Assembly (NCBI GenBank): GCA_954871525.1 | Contig: OX940868.1 | Coordinates: forward strand, 15,352,556-15,416,555 | Source of the DNA: Parietaria judaica | Taxonomy: Eukaryota; Streptophyta; Magnoliopsida; Rosales; Urticaceae | Reading direction: 5' to 3' | DNA: 64,000 nucleotides | Part shown: one piece after another, positions 26,062 through 40,173 of the stretch | Numbering within the stretch: position 1 is the first letter of the stretch | Layout of the letters: each line of letters opens with the position of its first letter | Position numbers and translations under genes: made by a program | Notes under the pieces: generated by a model | Database searches by the model: none | The model's input: only the letters and a program-made list of their open reading frames with translations | What the model was told of the DNA's origin: nothing

Positions 26062-27914
26062 GAGGAAGAGGCGATCGAGCAGGAAGAAGGAGAGATTCCC
26101 TTCCAAGGACTAGCAACGCCCAGTTTGCCTGGAACCAGCACGGCTCGAACCAGCTCACCGCCTGGCTCGCCTAACCCAGGATCAGGAATGAGCACCCCGA
26201 TCCTAATGACAGCTAGTTCGGGAGGAACCAGCTCAAGAGATTCGTCAATCAAGGACGGACCAAGAGGGTTTCGTACCCTTTCCGACGTCTACGAAGAAGC
26301 ACACGAGCTCGACTTGAGCCCAGAAGAGCTCTTGCTGGTGAGCGCTAAAGAACCAACCAGCTATCGTGAGGCAGCCACCGAGAAGGAATTGCAAGAAGCG
26401 ATGAAGAGAGAGCTGGAGTCCATTGTGAAGAATCATACGTGGGAACTTGTCAACCTTCCAGGAGGTCACAAGTCCATTGGTCTGAAGTGGGTCTACAAGC
26501 TCAAGAAGGACTCAGAAGGAAAAATCCTCAATCGCAAGGCCAGACTGGTCGCAAAGGGTTATGTGCAGAAACAGGGAATAGACTTTGAAGAGGTCTTTGC
26601 TCCCGTAGCCAGACTCGACACGGTCAGGCTCATCCTAGCCCTTGCAGCTCACCGAGGCTGGAAGATCCATCACCTGGACGTCAAATCGGCGTTCCTGAAT
26701 GCTGAACTAGAAGAAGAAGTCTATGTCGCTCAACCAGAAGGCTTCGTCAAAAATACCGCAGAGCACAAGGTGTACAGGCTGTCAAAGGCCCTTTATGGGT
26801 TGCGACAAGCACCACGTGCATGGAACACTCGACTCGACATGAGTATGAAAAGTCTTGGTTTCAAGAAGTGTTCCCACGAGCAAGCGGTCTACACAAGGAA
26901 CTCAAGAGATGAGGCCCTCATCGTCGGTGTGTATGTCGACGACCTGATCGTGACTGGATCCAGTGCAGAAGACATAGATGGATACAAGAAACAGATGATG
27001 AAAGAGTTCGAGATGAGCGACCTCGGACTACTCTCATACTACCTCGGCATCGAGGTCGATCAGAAGCAAGAGTGCGTCACGCTAAAAAAGACGGCTTACG
27101 CAAAGAAGATTCTAAAGCAATTCAAGATGGCGAATTGCAATCCGAGCAAGTATCCGATGGAGGCAAAGTTGAAGCTCGGGAAAGATGTAGAAGGAACCCC
27201 GGTGGATCCCACGGAGTACAGACGTGTCGTCGGGTGTCTCAGGTACCTAACCCATACCCGACCGGACATCTCATATGCAGTTGGCATAGTGATTCGTCAC
27301 ATGGAGAAGCCTACCGGTTTACACCAGCAGGCTGTGAAGCACATCCTTCGTTACGTTAAGGGAACGATGAACTTCAGGATCCAATACAAAAGAGGAAATG
27401 GAGTTGAAGAACTGGTCGGTTTCACCGACAGTGACTTAGCCGGTGATATCGAAGACAAAAAGAGTACCGGAGGTATGGCATTTTACCTCAACGGGAATTT
27501 GATCACTTGGCATTCTCAAAAGCAGAAAACTGTGGCTTTATCGTCTTGCGAAGCAGAGTTTATGGCAGCGACCGCAGCGGCCTGTCAAGCGATATGGCTC
27601 AGAAATTTGTTGAGCGAGGTCACTGGAGCCGAGCAAAAACCAGTGACTCTCTACGTTGACAACAAGTCCGCGATCGCACTAATGAAAAACCCGGTGTTTC
27701 ATGGACGTAGCAAGCACATCGACACTCGCTTTCACTTTATTCGCGAGTGTGTGGAGAACCGAGAGATCATCGTTTAATTTATCAGCACTAGAGAGCAACG
27801 AGCTAACATTCTCACCAAGGCTTTAGCGAGAATCAAATTCACCGAGATGCGGGAACTTCTCGGCATGAAGAATCTCGAGCCAAGTCAAGCTTATGGGGGA
27901 AAATATTGTGGATA
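26062..27914 (+). pseudogene. copia reverse transcriptase and RNase H
   Basis: The longest open part of the element: 26062-27774 is uninterrupted (571 codons). It encodes the RNA-dependent DNA polymerase and RNase H that make the element cDNA. Visible are LKWVYKLK, RLVAKGYVQKQGIDFEEVF, the first catalytic Asp (26677, LDVKSAFLN), YGLRQAPRAW, and the catalytic YVDDL box at 26932-26946. RNase H follows, with TDSDLAGD (about 27427), SSCEAEF and YVDNKSAI, all acidic residues present. A TAA at 27775 cuts off the C-terminal tail (REQRANILTKAL to the polypurine tract). The domain looks catalytically complete, but no intact polyprotein can deliver it. Confidence 0.93.
27894..27903 (+). other. copia polypurine tract
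   Basis: The run GGGGGAAAA lies directly upstream of the 3' LTR start (TGTGGATAAGC at about 27907). Its position matches the plus-strand primer of LTR retrotransposons. Confidence 0.7.
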
Positions 27915-28254
27915 AGCTTTAAGACATGGCATATGAAACTTTCTCAGCAAGTTTTTTATAATAGGTTTATTATTTAATCTTACTTGATTGGCAAGTATAT
28001 GTGGCTGTCACGTTTACTTCATCTCCAAGTTTTGGTACTGTATTTGCACTATAAATAGATATATAGTGTGCTTGTATTTTGCAACTCAAAAAAAGAGAGT
28101 TCATTCTCATTTCTCCTATTGCCTTCCTACTCTCTGCATATCACGTTAGAATATTATATATACAATATATTACAATCAAAGTGAGAGTCTTAGTGAGTGT
28201 GGCGGATTTTCTTGAGGCAAATCGTCGTTTCCAATATTTGGGTGGAAATCAACA
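27907..28254 (+). mobile_element. 3' LTR of the copia element
   Basis: About 348 bp between the polypurine tract and resumed satellite. It begins TGTGGATAAGC and probably ends at AAATCAACA, giving TG...CA ends. It contains a clear TATA box (28050). No matching LTR is found at the left side of the element. The only resemblance there is the short string AGTCTTAGT near 23408 and 28186, too little to call a 5' LTR. Confidence 0.75.
28050..28057 (+). promoter_or_regulatory. TATA box in the copia LTR
   Basis: TATAAATA within ACTATAAATAGATATATAG, with LTR sequence continuing for about 200 bp downstream. Its position is that of the U3/R boundary of an LTR promoter. Confidence 0.6.
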
Positions 28255-31200
28255 AAATAAAGAAATACCGTAGGAAATGCTATAGCATTTCCTATGGCAT
28301 TTCTCGTCAACAATTTAATCCTTGCATATTTTTGCATGAGAACGCTTGTAATATTAAAATTCCAATGTATAAGCCCTAAAATCATTATTTTTTCAATTGG
28401 TTCGAAATTTAAAGTTGTAAAAAATGTAAAATAAAGAAATGCTATAGCATTTCCTACGGCATTTCTCGTCAACAACTTCATCCTGGCATATTTTTGCACG
28501 AGAACTCTTTATATATTCAAATTCCAATGTATAAGCCCTAAAATCATTATTTTTTCAATTGGTTCAAAATTTTAGGTCGTAAACAAAGTAAAATAAAGAA
28601 ATGCTATAGGAAATGCTAGCATTTCCTATGGCATTTCTCGTCAACAATTTAATCCTTGCATATTTTTGCATGAGAACGCTTGTAATATTAAAATTCCTAT
28701 GTATAAGCCCTAAAATAATTATTTTTTAAATTGGTTCAAAATTTAAGGTTGTAAAAAATGTAAAATAAAGAAATGCTATAGTAAATGCTATAGCATTTCC
28801 TATGGCATTTCTCGTCAATAATTTAATCTTTGCATATTTTTGCACGAGAACTCTTGTTATATTCAAATTCCAATGTATAAACCCTAAAATCATTATTTTT
28901 TCAATTGGTTCGAAATTTTAGGTCATAAACAATGTAAAATAAAGAAATGCTATAGGAAATGCTATGGCATTTCCTATGGCATTTCTCGTCAACAATTTAA
29001 TCCTTGCATATTTTTGCATGAGAACGCTTGTTAGATTCAAATTCCAATGTATAAGCCCTAAAATCATTATTTTTTCAATTGGTTCGAAATTTTAGCTTGT
29101 AAACAATGTAAAATAAAGAAATGCTATAGTATGGCATTTCTCGTCAACAATTTAATCCTTGCATATTTTTGCATGAGAACGCTTGTAATATTAAATTTCC
29201 AATGTATAAGCCCTAAAATCTTTATTTTTTCAATTGGTTCAAAATTTAAGGTTGTAAAAAATGTAAAATAAATAAATGTTATAGGAAATGCTATAACATT
29301 TCCTATGACATTTCTCGTCAACAATTTAATCCTTGCATATTTTTGCATGAGAATGCTTGTAATATTAAAATTCCAATGTATAAGCCCTAAAATAATTATT
29401 TTTTCAATTGGTTCAAAATTTTATGTTGTAAACAATGTAAAATAAAGAAATACTATAGGAAATGCTCCTATGGCATTTCTCGTCAACAATTTAATCCTTG
29501 CAAAATTTTGCATGAGAACTCTTGTTATATTCAAATTCCAGTGTATAAGCCCTAAAATCATTATTTTTTCAATTGGTTCGAAATTATAGGTCGTAAACAA
29601 TGTAAAATAAAGAAATGCTATAGGAAATGCTATGGTATTTCTCGTCAACAATTTAATGCTTGCATACTTTTGCATGAGAACTCTTGTAATATTAAAATTC
29701 CAATGCATAAGCCCTAAAATCATTATTTTTTCAATTGGTTCCAAATCTAAGGTTGTAAAAAATGTAAAATAAAGAAATGCTATAGGAAATGCTATAGCAT
29801 TTCCTACGGCATTTCTCTTCAACAATATAATCCTGGCATATTTTTGCACGAGAACTCTTGTTATATTCAAATTCCAATGTATAAGCCCTAAAATCATTAT
29901 TTTTTCAATTGGTTCAAAATTTTAGGTCGTAAACAATGTAAAATAAAGAAATGCTATAGGAAATGCTAGCATTTCCTATGGCATTGCTCGTCAACAATTT
30001 AATCCTTCAATATTTTTGCATGAGAACGCTTGTAATATTAAAATTCCTATGTATAAGCCCTAAAATCATTATTTTTTCAATTGGTTCAAAATTTAAGGTT
30101 GTAAAAAATGTAAAATAAAGAAATGCTATAGTAAATGCTATAGCATTTCCTATGGCATTTCTCGTCAACAATTTAATCCTTGCAAATTTTTGCATGAGAA
30201 CTCTTGTTACATTCAAATTCCAATGTATAAGCTCTAAAATCATTATTTTTTCAATTGGTTCGAAATTTTAGGTCATAAACAATGTAAAATAAAGAAATGC
30301 AATAGGAAATGCTATGACATTTCTCGTCAACAATTTAATCCTTGCATATTTTTGCATGAGAACGCTTGTAATATTAAAATTCCAATGTATAAGCCCTAAA
30401 ATCATTATTTTTTCAATTGGTTCAAAATTTAAGGTTGTAAAAAATGTAAAATAAAAAATGCTATAGTAAATGCTATAGCATTTCCTACGGCATTTCTCGT
30501 CAACAATTTAATCCTGTAATATTTTTGCACGAGAACTCTTGTTATATTCAAATTCCAATGTATAAGTCCTAAAATCATTATTCTTTCAATTGGTTCAAAA
30601 TTTTAGGTCGTAAACAATGTAAAATAAAGAAATGCTATAGGAAATGCTAGCATTTCCTATGGCATTTCTCGTCAACAATTTAATCCTTGCATATTTTTGC
30701 ATGAGAACGCTTGTAATATTAAAATTCCTATGTATAAGCCCTACAATCATTATTTTTTCAATTGGTTCGAAATTTTAGCTTGTAAATAATGTAAAATAAA
30801 GACATGCTATAGTAAATGCTATAGCATTTCCTATGGCATTTCTCGTCAACAATTCAATCTTGGCATATTTTTGCACGAGAACTCTTGTTATATTAAAATT
30901 CCAATGTATAAGCCCTAAAATCATTATTTTTTCAATTGGTTAAAAATTTTAGGTCGTAAACAATGTAAAATAAAGAAATACTATAGGAAATGCTATGGCA
31001 TTTCTCGTCAACAATTTAATCCTTGCATATTTTTCCATAAGAACACTTGTTAGATTCAAATTCCAATGTGTAAGCCCTAAAATCATTATTTTTTCAATTG
31101 GTTCAAAATTTTAGCTTGTAAACAATGTAAAATAAAGAAATGCTATAGTATGGCATTTCTCGGCAACAATTTAATCCTTGCATATTTTTGCATGAGAACG

Positions 31201-32100
31201 CTTGTAATATTAAATTTCCAATGTATAAGCCCTAAAATCATTATTTTTTCAATTGGTTCGAAATTTAAGGTTGTAAAAAATTTAAAATAAAGAAATGCTA
31301 TAGGAAATGATATAGCATTTCCTATGCCATTTCTCGTCAACAATTTAATCATTGTATATTTTTGCATGAGAACGCTTGTAATATTCAAATTCCAATGTAT
31401 AAGCCCTAAAATCATTATTTTTTCAATTGGTTCGATATTTAAGGTTGTAAAAAATATAAAATAAAGAAATGTTGTAGGAAATGCTCCTATGGCATTTCTC
31501 GTCAACAATTTAATCCTTGCATATTTTTGCATGAGAACTCTTGTTATATTCAAATTCCAATGTATAAGCCCTAAAATCATTCTTTTTCCAAATTATTCTA
31601 AATTTTAGGTCGTAAACAATGTAAAATAAAGAAATGCTATAGGAAATGCTATGGAATTTCTCGTCAACAATTTAATCCTTGCATATTTTTCCATGAGAAC
31701 GCTGGTAATATTAAAATTCCAATGTATAAGCCCTAAAAACATTATTTTTTCAATTCGTTCGAAATTTAAGGTTATAAAAAAATTAAAATAAAGAAATGCT
31801 ATAGGAAATGATAGCATTTCCTATGGCATTTCTCGTCAACAATTTAATCCTTGCATATTTTTGCATGAGAACGCTTGTAATATTAAAATTCCAATGTATA
31901 AGCCTTAAAATCATTATTTTTTCAATTGGTTCGAAATTTAAGGTTGTAAAAAATGTAAAATAAAGAAATGATGTAGGAAATGCTATAGCATTTCCTATGG
32001 CATTTCTCGTCAACAATTTAATCCTGGCATAATTTTGCATGAGAACTCTTGTTATATTCAAATTCCAATGTATAAACTCTAAAGTCATTATTATTTCAAT
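28255..32100. repeat. Satellite array, mixed A/B domain right of copia
   Basis: The same satellite resumes within a monomer (AAAATAAAGAAATACCGTAGG) and still contains type A heads (for example at 28409, 28741, 29250, 30090 and 31930) among type B heads. Palindrome-deleted monomers such as GGAAATGCTCCTATGG (29460, 31482) are frequent. No gene is present. Confidence 0.93.
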
Positions 32101-35100
32101 TGGTTCGAAATTTTAGGTCGTAAACAATGTAAAATAAAGAAAAACTATAGGAAATGCAATAGCATTTCCTATGGCATTTTTAGTCAACAATTTAATTCTT
32201 GCATATTTTTGCATCAGAACGCTTGTAATATTAAAATTCCAATGTATAAGCCCTAAAATCATTATTTTTCCAATTGGTTCGAAGTTTTAGGTTGTAAACA
32301 ATGTTAAATAAAGAAATGCTATAAGAAATGCTATGGCATTTAGCGTTAACAATTTAATCCTTGCATATTTTTGCATGAGAACTCTTATATTCAAAGTCCA
32401 ATGTATAAGCCCTAAAATCATTATTTTTTAATTGGTTCAAAATTTTAGGTTGTAAACAATGTAAAATAAAGAAATGCAATAGGAAATGCTATAGCGTTTC
32501 CTATAGCATTTCTCGTCAACAATTTAATCCTTGCATATTATTGCATGAGAACGCTTGTAATATTCAAATTCCAATGTATAAGCCCTAAATTCATTATTTT
32601 TTCAATTGGTTCGAAATTTTAGGTTGTAAACAATGTAAAATAAAGAAATGCTATAGGAAATGCTATAGCATTTCCTATGGCATTTCTCGTCAACAATTTA
32701 ATCCTTGCATATTTCGCATGAGAAAATTTGTTATATTCAAATTAAAATGTATAAGCCCGAAAGTCATTATTTTTTCAATTGGTTCGAAATTTTAGGTTGT
32801 AAACAATGTAAAATAAAGAAATGCTATAGGAAATGCTCCTATGGCATTTCTCGTCAACAATTTAATCCTTGCATATTTTTGCATGAGAACTTTTGTTATA
32901 TTCAAATTCCAATGTATAAGCCCTAAAATCATTATTTTTTTCAATTGGTTTGAAATTTTAGGTTGTAAACAATGTAAAATAAAGAAATGCAATAGGAAAT
33001 GCTCCTATGGCATTTCTCGTCAACAATTTAATCCTTGCATATTTTTGAATGAGAACGCTTGTAATATTAAAATTCCAATGTATAAGCTCTAAAATCATTA
33101 TTTTTTCAATTGGTTCGAAATTTTAGGTTGTAAACAATATAAAATAAAGAAATGCTATGACATTTCTGGTTAACAATTTAATCCTTGCATATTTTTGCAT
33201 GAGAACTCTTTTTATATTCAAATTCCAATGTATAAGGTCTAAAATCATTATTTTTTCAATTGGTTCAAAATTTTAGGTTGTAAACAATGTAAAATAAAGA
33301 AATGCTATAGTAAATGCTCCTATGGCATTTCTTTTCAACAATTTAATCCTTGTATATTTTTGCATGAGAACGCTTGTAAAATTCAAATTCCAATGTATAA
33401 GCCCTAAAATCATTATTTTTTCTATTGGTTCGAAATTTTAGGTTGTAAACAATGTAAAATAAAGAAATGCTATAGGAAATGCTCCAATGGTATTTCTCGT
33501 CAACAATTTAATCCTTGCATATTTTTGCATGAGAACTTTTGTTATATTCAAATTCCAATGTATAAGCCCTAAAATCATTATTTTTTCAATTGGTTTGAAA
33601 TTTTAGGTTGTAAACAATGTAAAATAAAAAAATGCTATAGGAAATGCTATACAATTTAATCCTTGCATATTTTTGCACGACAACGCTTGTAATATTCAAA
33701 TTCCAATGTATAAGCCCTAAAATCATTATTTTTTCAATTGGTTCGAAATTTTAGGTTGTAAACAATGTTAAATAAAGAAATGCTTTGGAAATTCTAGCTT
33801 TTCCTATGAAATTTCTCGTAAACAATTTAATCCTAGCATATTTTTGCATGAGAACGCTTGTAATATTTAAAATTCCAATGTATAAGCCCTAAAATCATTA
33901 TTTTTTTTCAATTGGTTCGAAATTTTAGTATGTAAACAATGTAAAATAAATAAATGCTATAGGAAATGCTAGCATTTCCTATGGCATTTCTCGTCAACAA
34001 TTTAATCCTTGCATATTTTTGCATGAGAACTCTTGTTATATTCAAATTCCAATGTATAAGCCCTAAAATAGTTATTTTTACAATTGGTTCAAAACTTTAT
34101 GTCGTAAACAATGTAAAATAATAAATACTATAAGAAATGCTATAGCATTTCCTATGGCATTTCTCGTCAACAATTTAATCCTTGCATATTTTTGCATGAG
34201 AACGCTTGTAATATTAAAATTCCAATGTATAAGCCCTAAAATCATAATTTTTTCAATTGGTTCAAAGTTTTAGGTTGTAAACAATGTAATATAAAGTAAT
34301 GCTATAGGAAATGCTATAGCATTTCCTATGGCATTTCTCGTCAACAATTTAATCCTTGCATATTATTGCATGAGAACTCTTGTTATATTTAAATTCCAAT
34401 GTATAAGCCCTAAAATCGTTATTTTTTCAATTGGTTCAAAGTTTTAGGTCGTAAACAATGTAAAATAAAGAAATACCATAGCAAATGCTATAGCATTTCC
34501 TATGGCATTTCTCGTCAACAATTTAATCCTTGCATATTTTTCCATGAGAACGCATGTAATATTAAAATTCCAATGTAATAAGCCCTAAAATCATTATTTT
34601 TTCAATTGGTTCGAAATTTTAGGTTGTAAACAATGAAAAATAAAGAAATGCTTTAGGAAATGCTATAGCATTTCTTATGGCATTTCTCGTCAACAATTTA
34701 AACCTTGCAAATTTTTGCATGAGAACTCTTGTTATATTCAAATTCCAATGTATAAGCCCTAAAATCATTATTTTTTCAGTTGGTTCAAAATTTTAGGTTG
34801 TAAACAATGTAAAATAAAGAAATGTTATAGGAAATGCTAGCATTTCCTATGGTATTTCTCGTCAACACTTTAATCCTTGCATATTTTTGCAGGAGAACGC
34901 TTGTAATATTAAACTTCCAATGTATAAATCCTAAAATCATTATTTTTTCAATTGGTTCGAAATTTTAGGTTGTAAACAATGTAAAATAAAGAAATGCTTT
35001 AGGAAATGCTATAGCAATTCCTATGTCATTTCTCATCAACAATTTAATCCTTGCATATTTTTGCATGAGAACTCTTGTTATATTCAAATTCCAATGTATA

Positions 35101-36239
35101 AGCCCTAAAATCATTATTTTTTCAATTGGTTCGAAGTTTTAGGTCGTAAACAATGTAAAATAATAAATGCTATAGGAAATGCTAGCATTTCCTATGGCAT
35201 TTCTCGTCAACAATTTAATCCTTGCATATTTTTGCATGAGAACTCCTGTTATATTCAAATTCCAATGTATTAGCCCTAAAATTATTATTTTTTCAATTGG
35301 TTCGAAATTTTAGGTTGTAAACAATGTAAAATAAAGAAATGCTATAGCATTTCCTATGGCATTTCTCGTCAAAAAATTTAATCCTTGCATATTTTTGCAT
35401 GAGAACTCTTGCTATATTCTAATTCCAATGTATAAGCCCTAAAATCTTTATTTTTTCAATTGGTTCGAAGTTTTAGGTCGAAAACAATGTAAAATAGAGA
35501 AATGTTATAGCAAATGCTATAGCATTTCCTATGGCATTTCTCGTCAACAATTTAATCCTTGCATATTTTTGCATGAGAACGTATGTAATATTAAAGTTCC
35601 AATGTATAAACCCTAAAATCATTATTTTTTTAATTGGTTCGAAATTTTAGGTTGTAAACAATGTAAAATAAAGAAATGCAATAAGAAATGCTATAGCATT
35701 TCCTATGGCATTTCTCGTCAACAATTTAATCCTTGCATATTTTTGCATGAGAACTCTTCTTATATTCAAATTCCTATGTATAAGTCCTAAATTCATTATT
35801 TTTATCAATTGGTTTGAAATTTTAGGTCGTAAACAATGTAAAATAAAGAAATGCTATAGGAAATGCCAGCATTTCCTATGGTATTTCTCGTCTACAGTTT
35901 AATCCTTGCATATATTTGCATGAGAACGCTTGTAATATTAAAATTCCAATGTATAAATCCTAAAATCATTATTTTTTCAATTGGTTCGAAATTTTAGGCT
36001 GTAAACAATGCAAAATAAAGAAATGCTATACGAAATGCTATAGCATTTCCTATGGCATTTCTCGTCAACAATTTAATCCTTGCATATTTTTGCATGAGAA
36101 CTCTTGTTATATTAAAATTCCAGTGTATAAGCCCTAGAATCATTATTTTTTCAATTGGTTCGAAATTTTAGGTTGTAAACAATGTAAAATAAAGAAATGC
36201 TTTAGGAAATTGTATAGCATTTCCTATGGCATTTCTCGT

Positions 36240-39200
36240 CAACAATTTAATCGTTGCATATTTTTGCATGCGAACTCTTGTTATATTAAAATTCCAATGT
36301 ATAAGCCCTAAAATCATTATTTTTTCAATTGGTTCAAAATTTTAGGTTGTAAACAATGTAAAATAAAGAAATGCTATAGCATTTCCTATGGCATTTCTCG
36401 TCAACGATTTAATCCTTCCATATTTTTGCATGAGAACGTATGTAATATTAAAATTTCAATGTATAAGCCCTAAAATCATTATTTTTTCAATTGGTTCGAA
36501 ATTTTAGGTTGTAAACAATGTAAAATAAAGAAATGCTATAAGAAATGCTATAGCATTTCTCGTCAACAATTTAATCCTTGCATATTTTTGCATGAGAACG
36601 CTTGTAATATTAAAATTCCAATGTATAAACCCTAAAATCATTATTTTTCAATAGGTTCGAAATTTTAGGTTGTAAACAATGTAAAATAAAGAAATGCTAT
36701 ACGAAATGCTATAGCATTTCCTATGGCATTTCTCGTCAACAATTTAATCCTTGCATATTTTTGAGTGAGAACTCTTGTTATATTAAAATTCCAGTGTATA
36801 AGCCCTAGAATCATTATTTTTTCAAATTGTTCGAAATTTTAGGTTGTAAACAATGTAAAATAAAGAAATGCTTTAGGAAATTCTATAGCATTTCCTATGG
36901 CATTTCTCGTCAACAATATAATCCTTCTTATTTTTACATGAGAACGCTTGTAATATTAAAATTCCAATGTATAAGCCCTAAAATCTTTATTTTTTCAATT
37001 GGTTCGAAATTTTAGGTTGTAAACAATGTAAAATAAAGAAATGCTATAGGAAATGCCATTTCTCGCCAAAAAATTTAATCCTTGCATATTTTTGCTTGAG
37101 AACTCTTGTTATATTCAAATTCCAATGTATAAGCCCTAAAATCATTATTTTTTCAATTCGTTCGAAGTTTTAGGTCGTAAACAATGTAAAATAAAGAAAT
37201 GCTATAGCAAATGCTATAGCATTTCCTATGGCATTTCTCGTCAACAATTTAATCCTTGCATATTTTTGCATGCGAACGTATGTAATATTAAAATTCCAAT
37301 GTATAAGCCCTAAAATCATTATTTTTTCAATTGGTTCGAAGTTTTAGGTCGTAAACAATGTAAAATAAAGAAATGCTATAGCAAATGCTATAGCATTTCC
37401 TATGGCATTTCTCGTCAACAATTTAATCCTTCCATATTTTTGCATGAGAACGTATGTAATATTAAAATTTCAATGTATAAGCCCTAAAATCATTATTTTT
37501 TCAATTGGTTCGAAATTTTAGGTTGTAAACAATGTAAAATAAAGAAATGCTATTGGAAATGCTAGCATTTCCTATGGTATTTCTCGTCTACAGTTTAATC
37601 CTTGCATATTTTTGCATGAGAACGCTTGTAATATTAAAATTCCAATGTATAAATCCTAAAATCATTATTTTTTCAATTGGTTCGAAATTTTAGGTTGTAA
37701 ACAATGCAATAAAGAAATGCTTTAGAAAATGCTATAGCAATTACTATGGCATTTCTCGTCAACAATTTAATCCTTGAATATTTTTGCATGAGAACTCTTG
37801 TTATATTCAAATTCAAATGTATAAGCCCTAAAATCATTATTTTTTCAATTGGTTCGATGTTTTAGGTCGTAAACAATGTAAAATAAAGGAATGCAATAGG
37901 AAATGCTATAGCATTTCCTATGGCATTTCTCGTCAACAATTTAATCCTTGCATATTTTTGCATGAGAACGCTTGTAATATTAAAATTCCAATGTATAAGC
38001 CCTAAAATGATTATTTTTTCAATTGGTTTGATATTTAAGGTTGTAAAAAATGTAAAATAAACAAATGCTATAGGAAATGCTATAGCATTTCCTATGGAAT
38101 TTCTCGTCAACAATTTAATCCTTGCATATTTTTGCATGAGAATGCTTGTAATATTAAAATTCCAATGTATAAACCCTAAAACCATTATTTTTCAATAGGT
38201 TCGAAATTTTAGGTTGTAAACAATGTAAAATAAAGAAATGCTATACGAAATGCTATATCATTTCCTATGGCATTTCTCGTCAACAATTTAATCATTGCAT
38301 ATTTTTGCATGAGAACTCTTGTTATATTAAAATTCCAATGTATAAGCCCTAGAATCATTATTTTTTCAATTTGTTTTAAATTTTAGGTTGTAAACAATGT
38401 AAAATAAAGAAATGCTTTAGGAAATGCTATAGCATTTCCTATGGCATTTCTCGTCAACAATTTAATCCTTACATATTTTTGCATGAGAACTCTTGTTATA
38501 TTCAAATTCCAATGTATAAGCCCTAAAATCATTATTTTTTCAATTGGTTTGAAGTTTTAGGTCGTAAACAATGTAAAATAAAGAAATGCCATAGGAAATG
38601 CTATAGCATTTCCTATGGCATTTCTTGTCAACAATTTAATCCTTGCATATATTTGCATGAGAACTCTTGTTATATTAAAATTCCAATGTATAAGCCCTAA
38701 AATTATTATTTTTTTAATTGGTTTAAAATTTTAGATCGTAAACAATGTAAAATAAAGAAATGTTATAGGAAATGCTATAGCATTTCCTATTGCATTCTCG
38801 TCAACAATATAATCCTTGCATATTTTTGCATGAGAACTCTTGTTATATTTAAATTCCAATGTATAAGCCCTGAAATCATTATTTTTTCAATTGGTTCGAA
38901 GTTTTAGGTTGTAAACAATGTAAAATAAAGAAATGCTATAGCAAATGCTATAGCATTTCCTATGGCATTTCTCGTCAACAATTTAATCCTTGCTTATTTT
39001 TGCATGAGAACGCATGTAATATTAAAATTCCAATGTATAAGCTCTAAAATCATAATTTTTCAATTGGTTCGAAATTTTAGGTTGTAAACAATGTAAAATA
39101 AAGAAATGCCATAGGAAATGCTAAAGCATTTCCTATTGCATTTATCGTCAACAATTTAATCCTTGCACTTTTTGCATGGGAACTCTTGTTATATTCAAAT

Positions 39201-39570
39201 TTCAATGTATAAGCCCTAAAAGCATTATTTTTTTAATTGGTTTGAAGTTTTAGGTCGTAAACAATGTAAAATAAAGAAATGATATAGGAAATGGCATTTC
39301 CTATAGCATTTCTCGTCAACAATTTAATCCTTGTATATTTTTGCATGAGAACTCTTGTTATATTCAAATTCCAATGTATAAGGCCTAAAATAATTATTTT
39401 TTCAATTGGTTCGAAATTTTAGGTTGTAAACAATGTAAAATAAAGAAATGTTATAGCATTTCCTATGGCATTTCTCGTCAACAACTTAATCCTTGCATAT
39501 TTTTTCATGAGAACTCTTGTTATATTCAAATTCCAATGTATAAGCCCTAAAATCATTATTTTTTCAATCG
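36240..39570. repeat. 3.3-kb segmental duplication, copy 1
   Basis: Matches 40174-43504 at an offset of 3,934 bp. Shared private variants include TCGTTGCATATTTTTGCATG with GCGAAC (36251/40173), CAACGATTTAATCCTTCCAT, TTTTTGAGTGAGAAC, the short monomer with GAAATGCCATTTCTCGCC (37049/40986), GATGTTTTAGGTCG (37857/41792) and TAAGGCCTAAAATAATT. Near the left end a 12-bp palindrome difference shifts the offset to 3,922. Confidence 0.85.
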
Positions 39571-40173
39571 GTTCGATGTTTTAGGTCGTAAACAATGTAA
39601 AATAAAGAAATGCAATAGGAAATGCTATAGCATTTCCTGTGGCATTTCTCGTCAACAATTTAATCCTTGCATATTTTTGCATGAGAACGCTTGTAATATT
39701 AAAATTCCAATGTATAAGCCCTAAAATGATTATTTTTTCAATTGGTTTTAAATTTAAGGTTGTAAAAAATGTAAAATAAAGAAATGCTATAGGAAATGCT
39801 ATAGCATTTCCTATGGAATTTCTCGTCAACAATTTAATCCTTGCATATTTTTGCATGAGAACGCTTGTAATATTAAAATTCCAATGTATAAACCCTAAAA
39901 TCATTATTTTTCAATAGGTTCGAAATTTTAGGTTGTAAACAATGTAAAATAAAGAAATGCTATACGAAATGCTATAGCATTTCCTATGGCATTTCTCGTC
40001 AACAATTTAATCCTCGCATATTTTTGCATGAGAACTCTTGTTATATTAAAATTCCAGTGTATAAGCCCTAGAATCATTATTTTTTCAATTGGTTCGATGT
40101 TTTAGGTCGTAAACAATGTAAAATAAAGGAATGCAATAGGAAATGCTATGGCATTTCTCGTCAACAATTTAAT

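Larger units (their letters stand above)
23400..28254 (+). mobile_element. Decayed Ty1/copia LTR retrotransposon inside the satellite
   Basis: Non-satellite insert with copia order gag, protease, integrase, reverse transcriptase, RNase H and 3' LTR. The coding region runs from about 23522 to 27914. From about 23542 on it keeps a single reading frame, broken by in-frame stops at 24007, 24268, 24913, 25318, 25717, 26002, 26059 and 27775. A 5' LTR is not recognisable: satellite ends at 23399 and gag starts only about 120 bp later. Left and right satellite flanks are not in register and overlap by about 30 bp of monomer phase, so I could not define a target duplication. The frame pattern suggests decay mainly by point substitution. 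The RT and C-terminal motifs resemble the Ivana/Oryco group; this lineage call is tentative. Confidence 0.93.
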
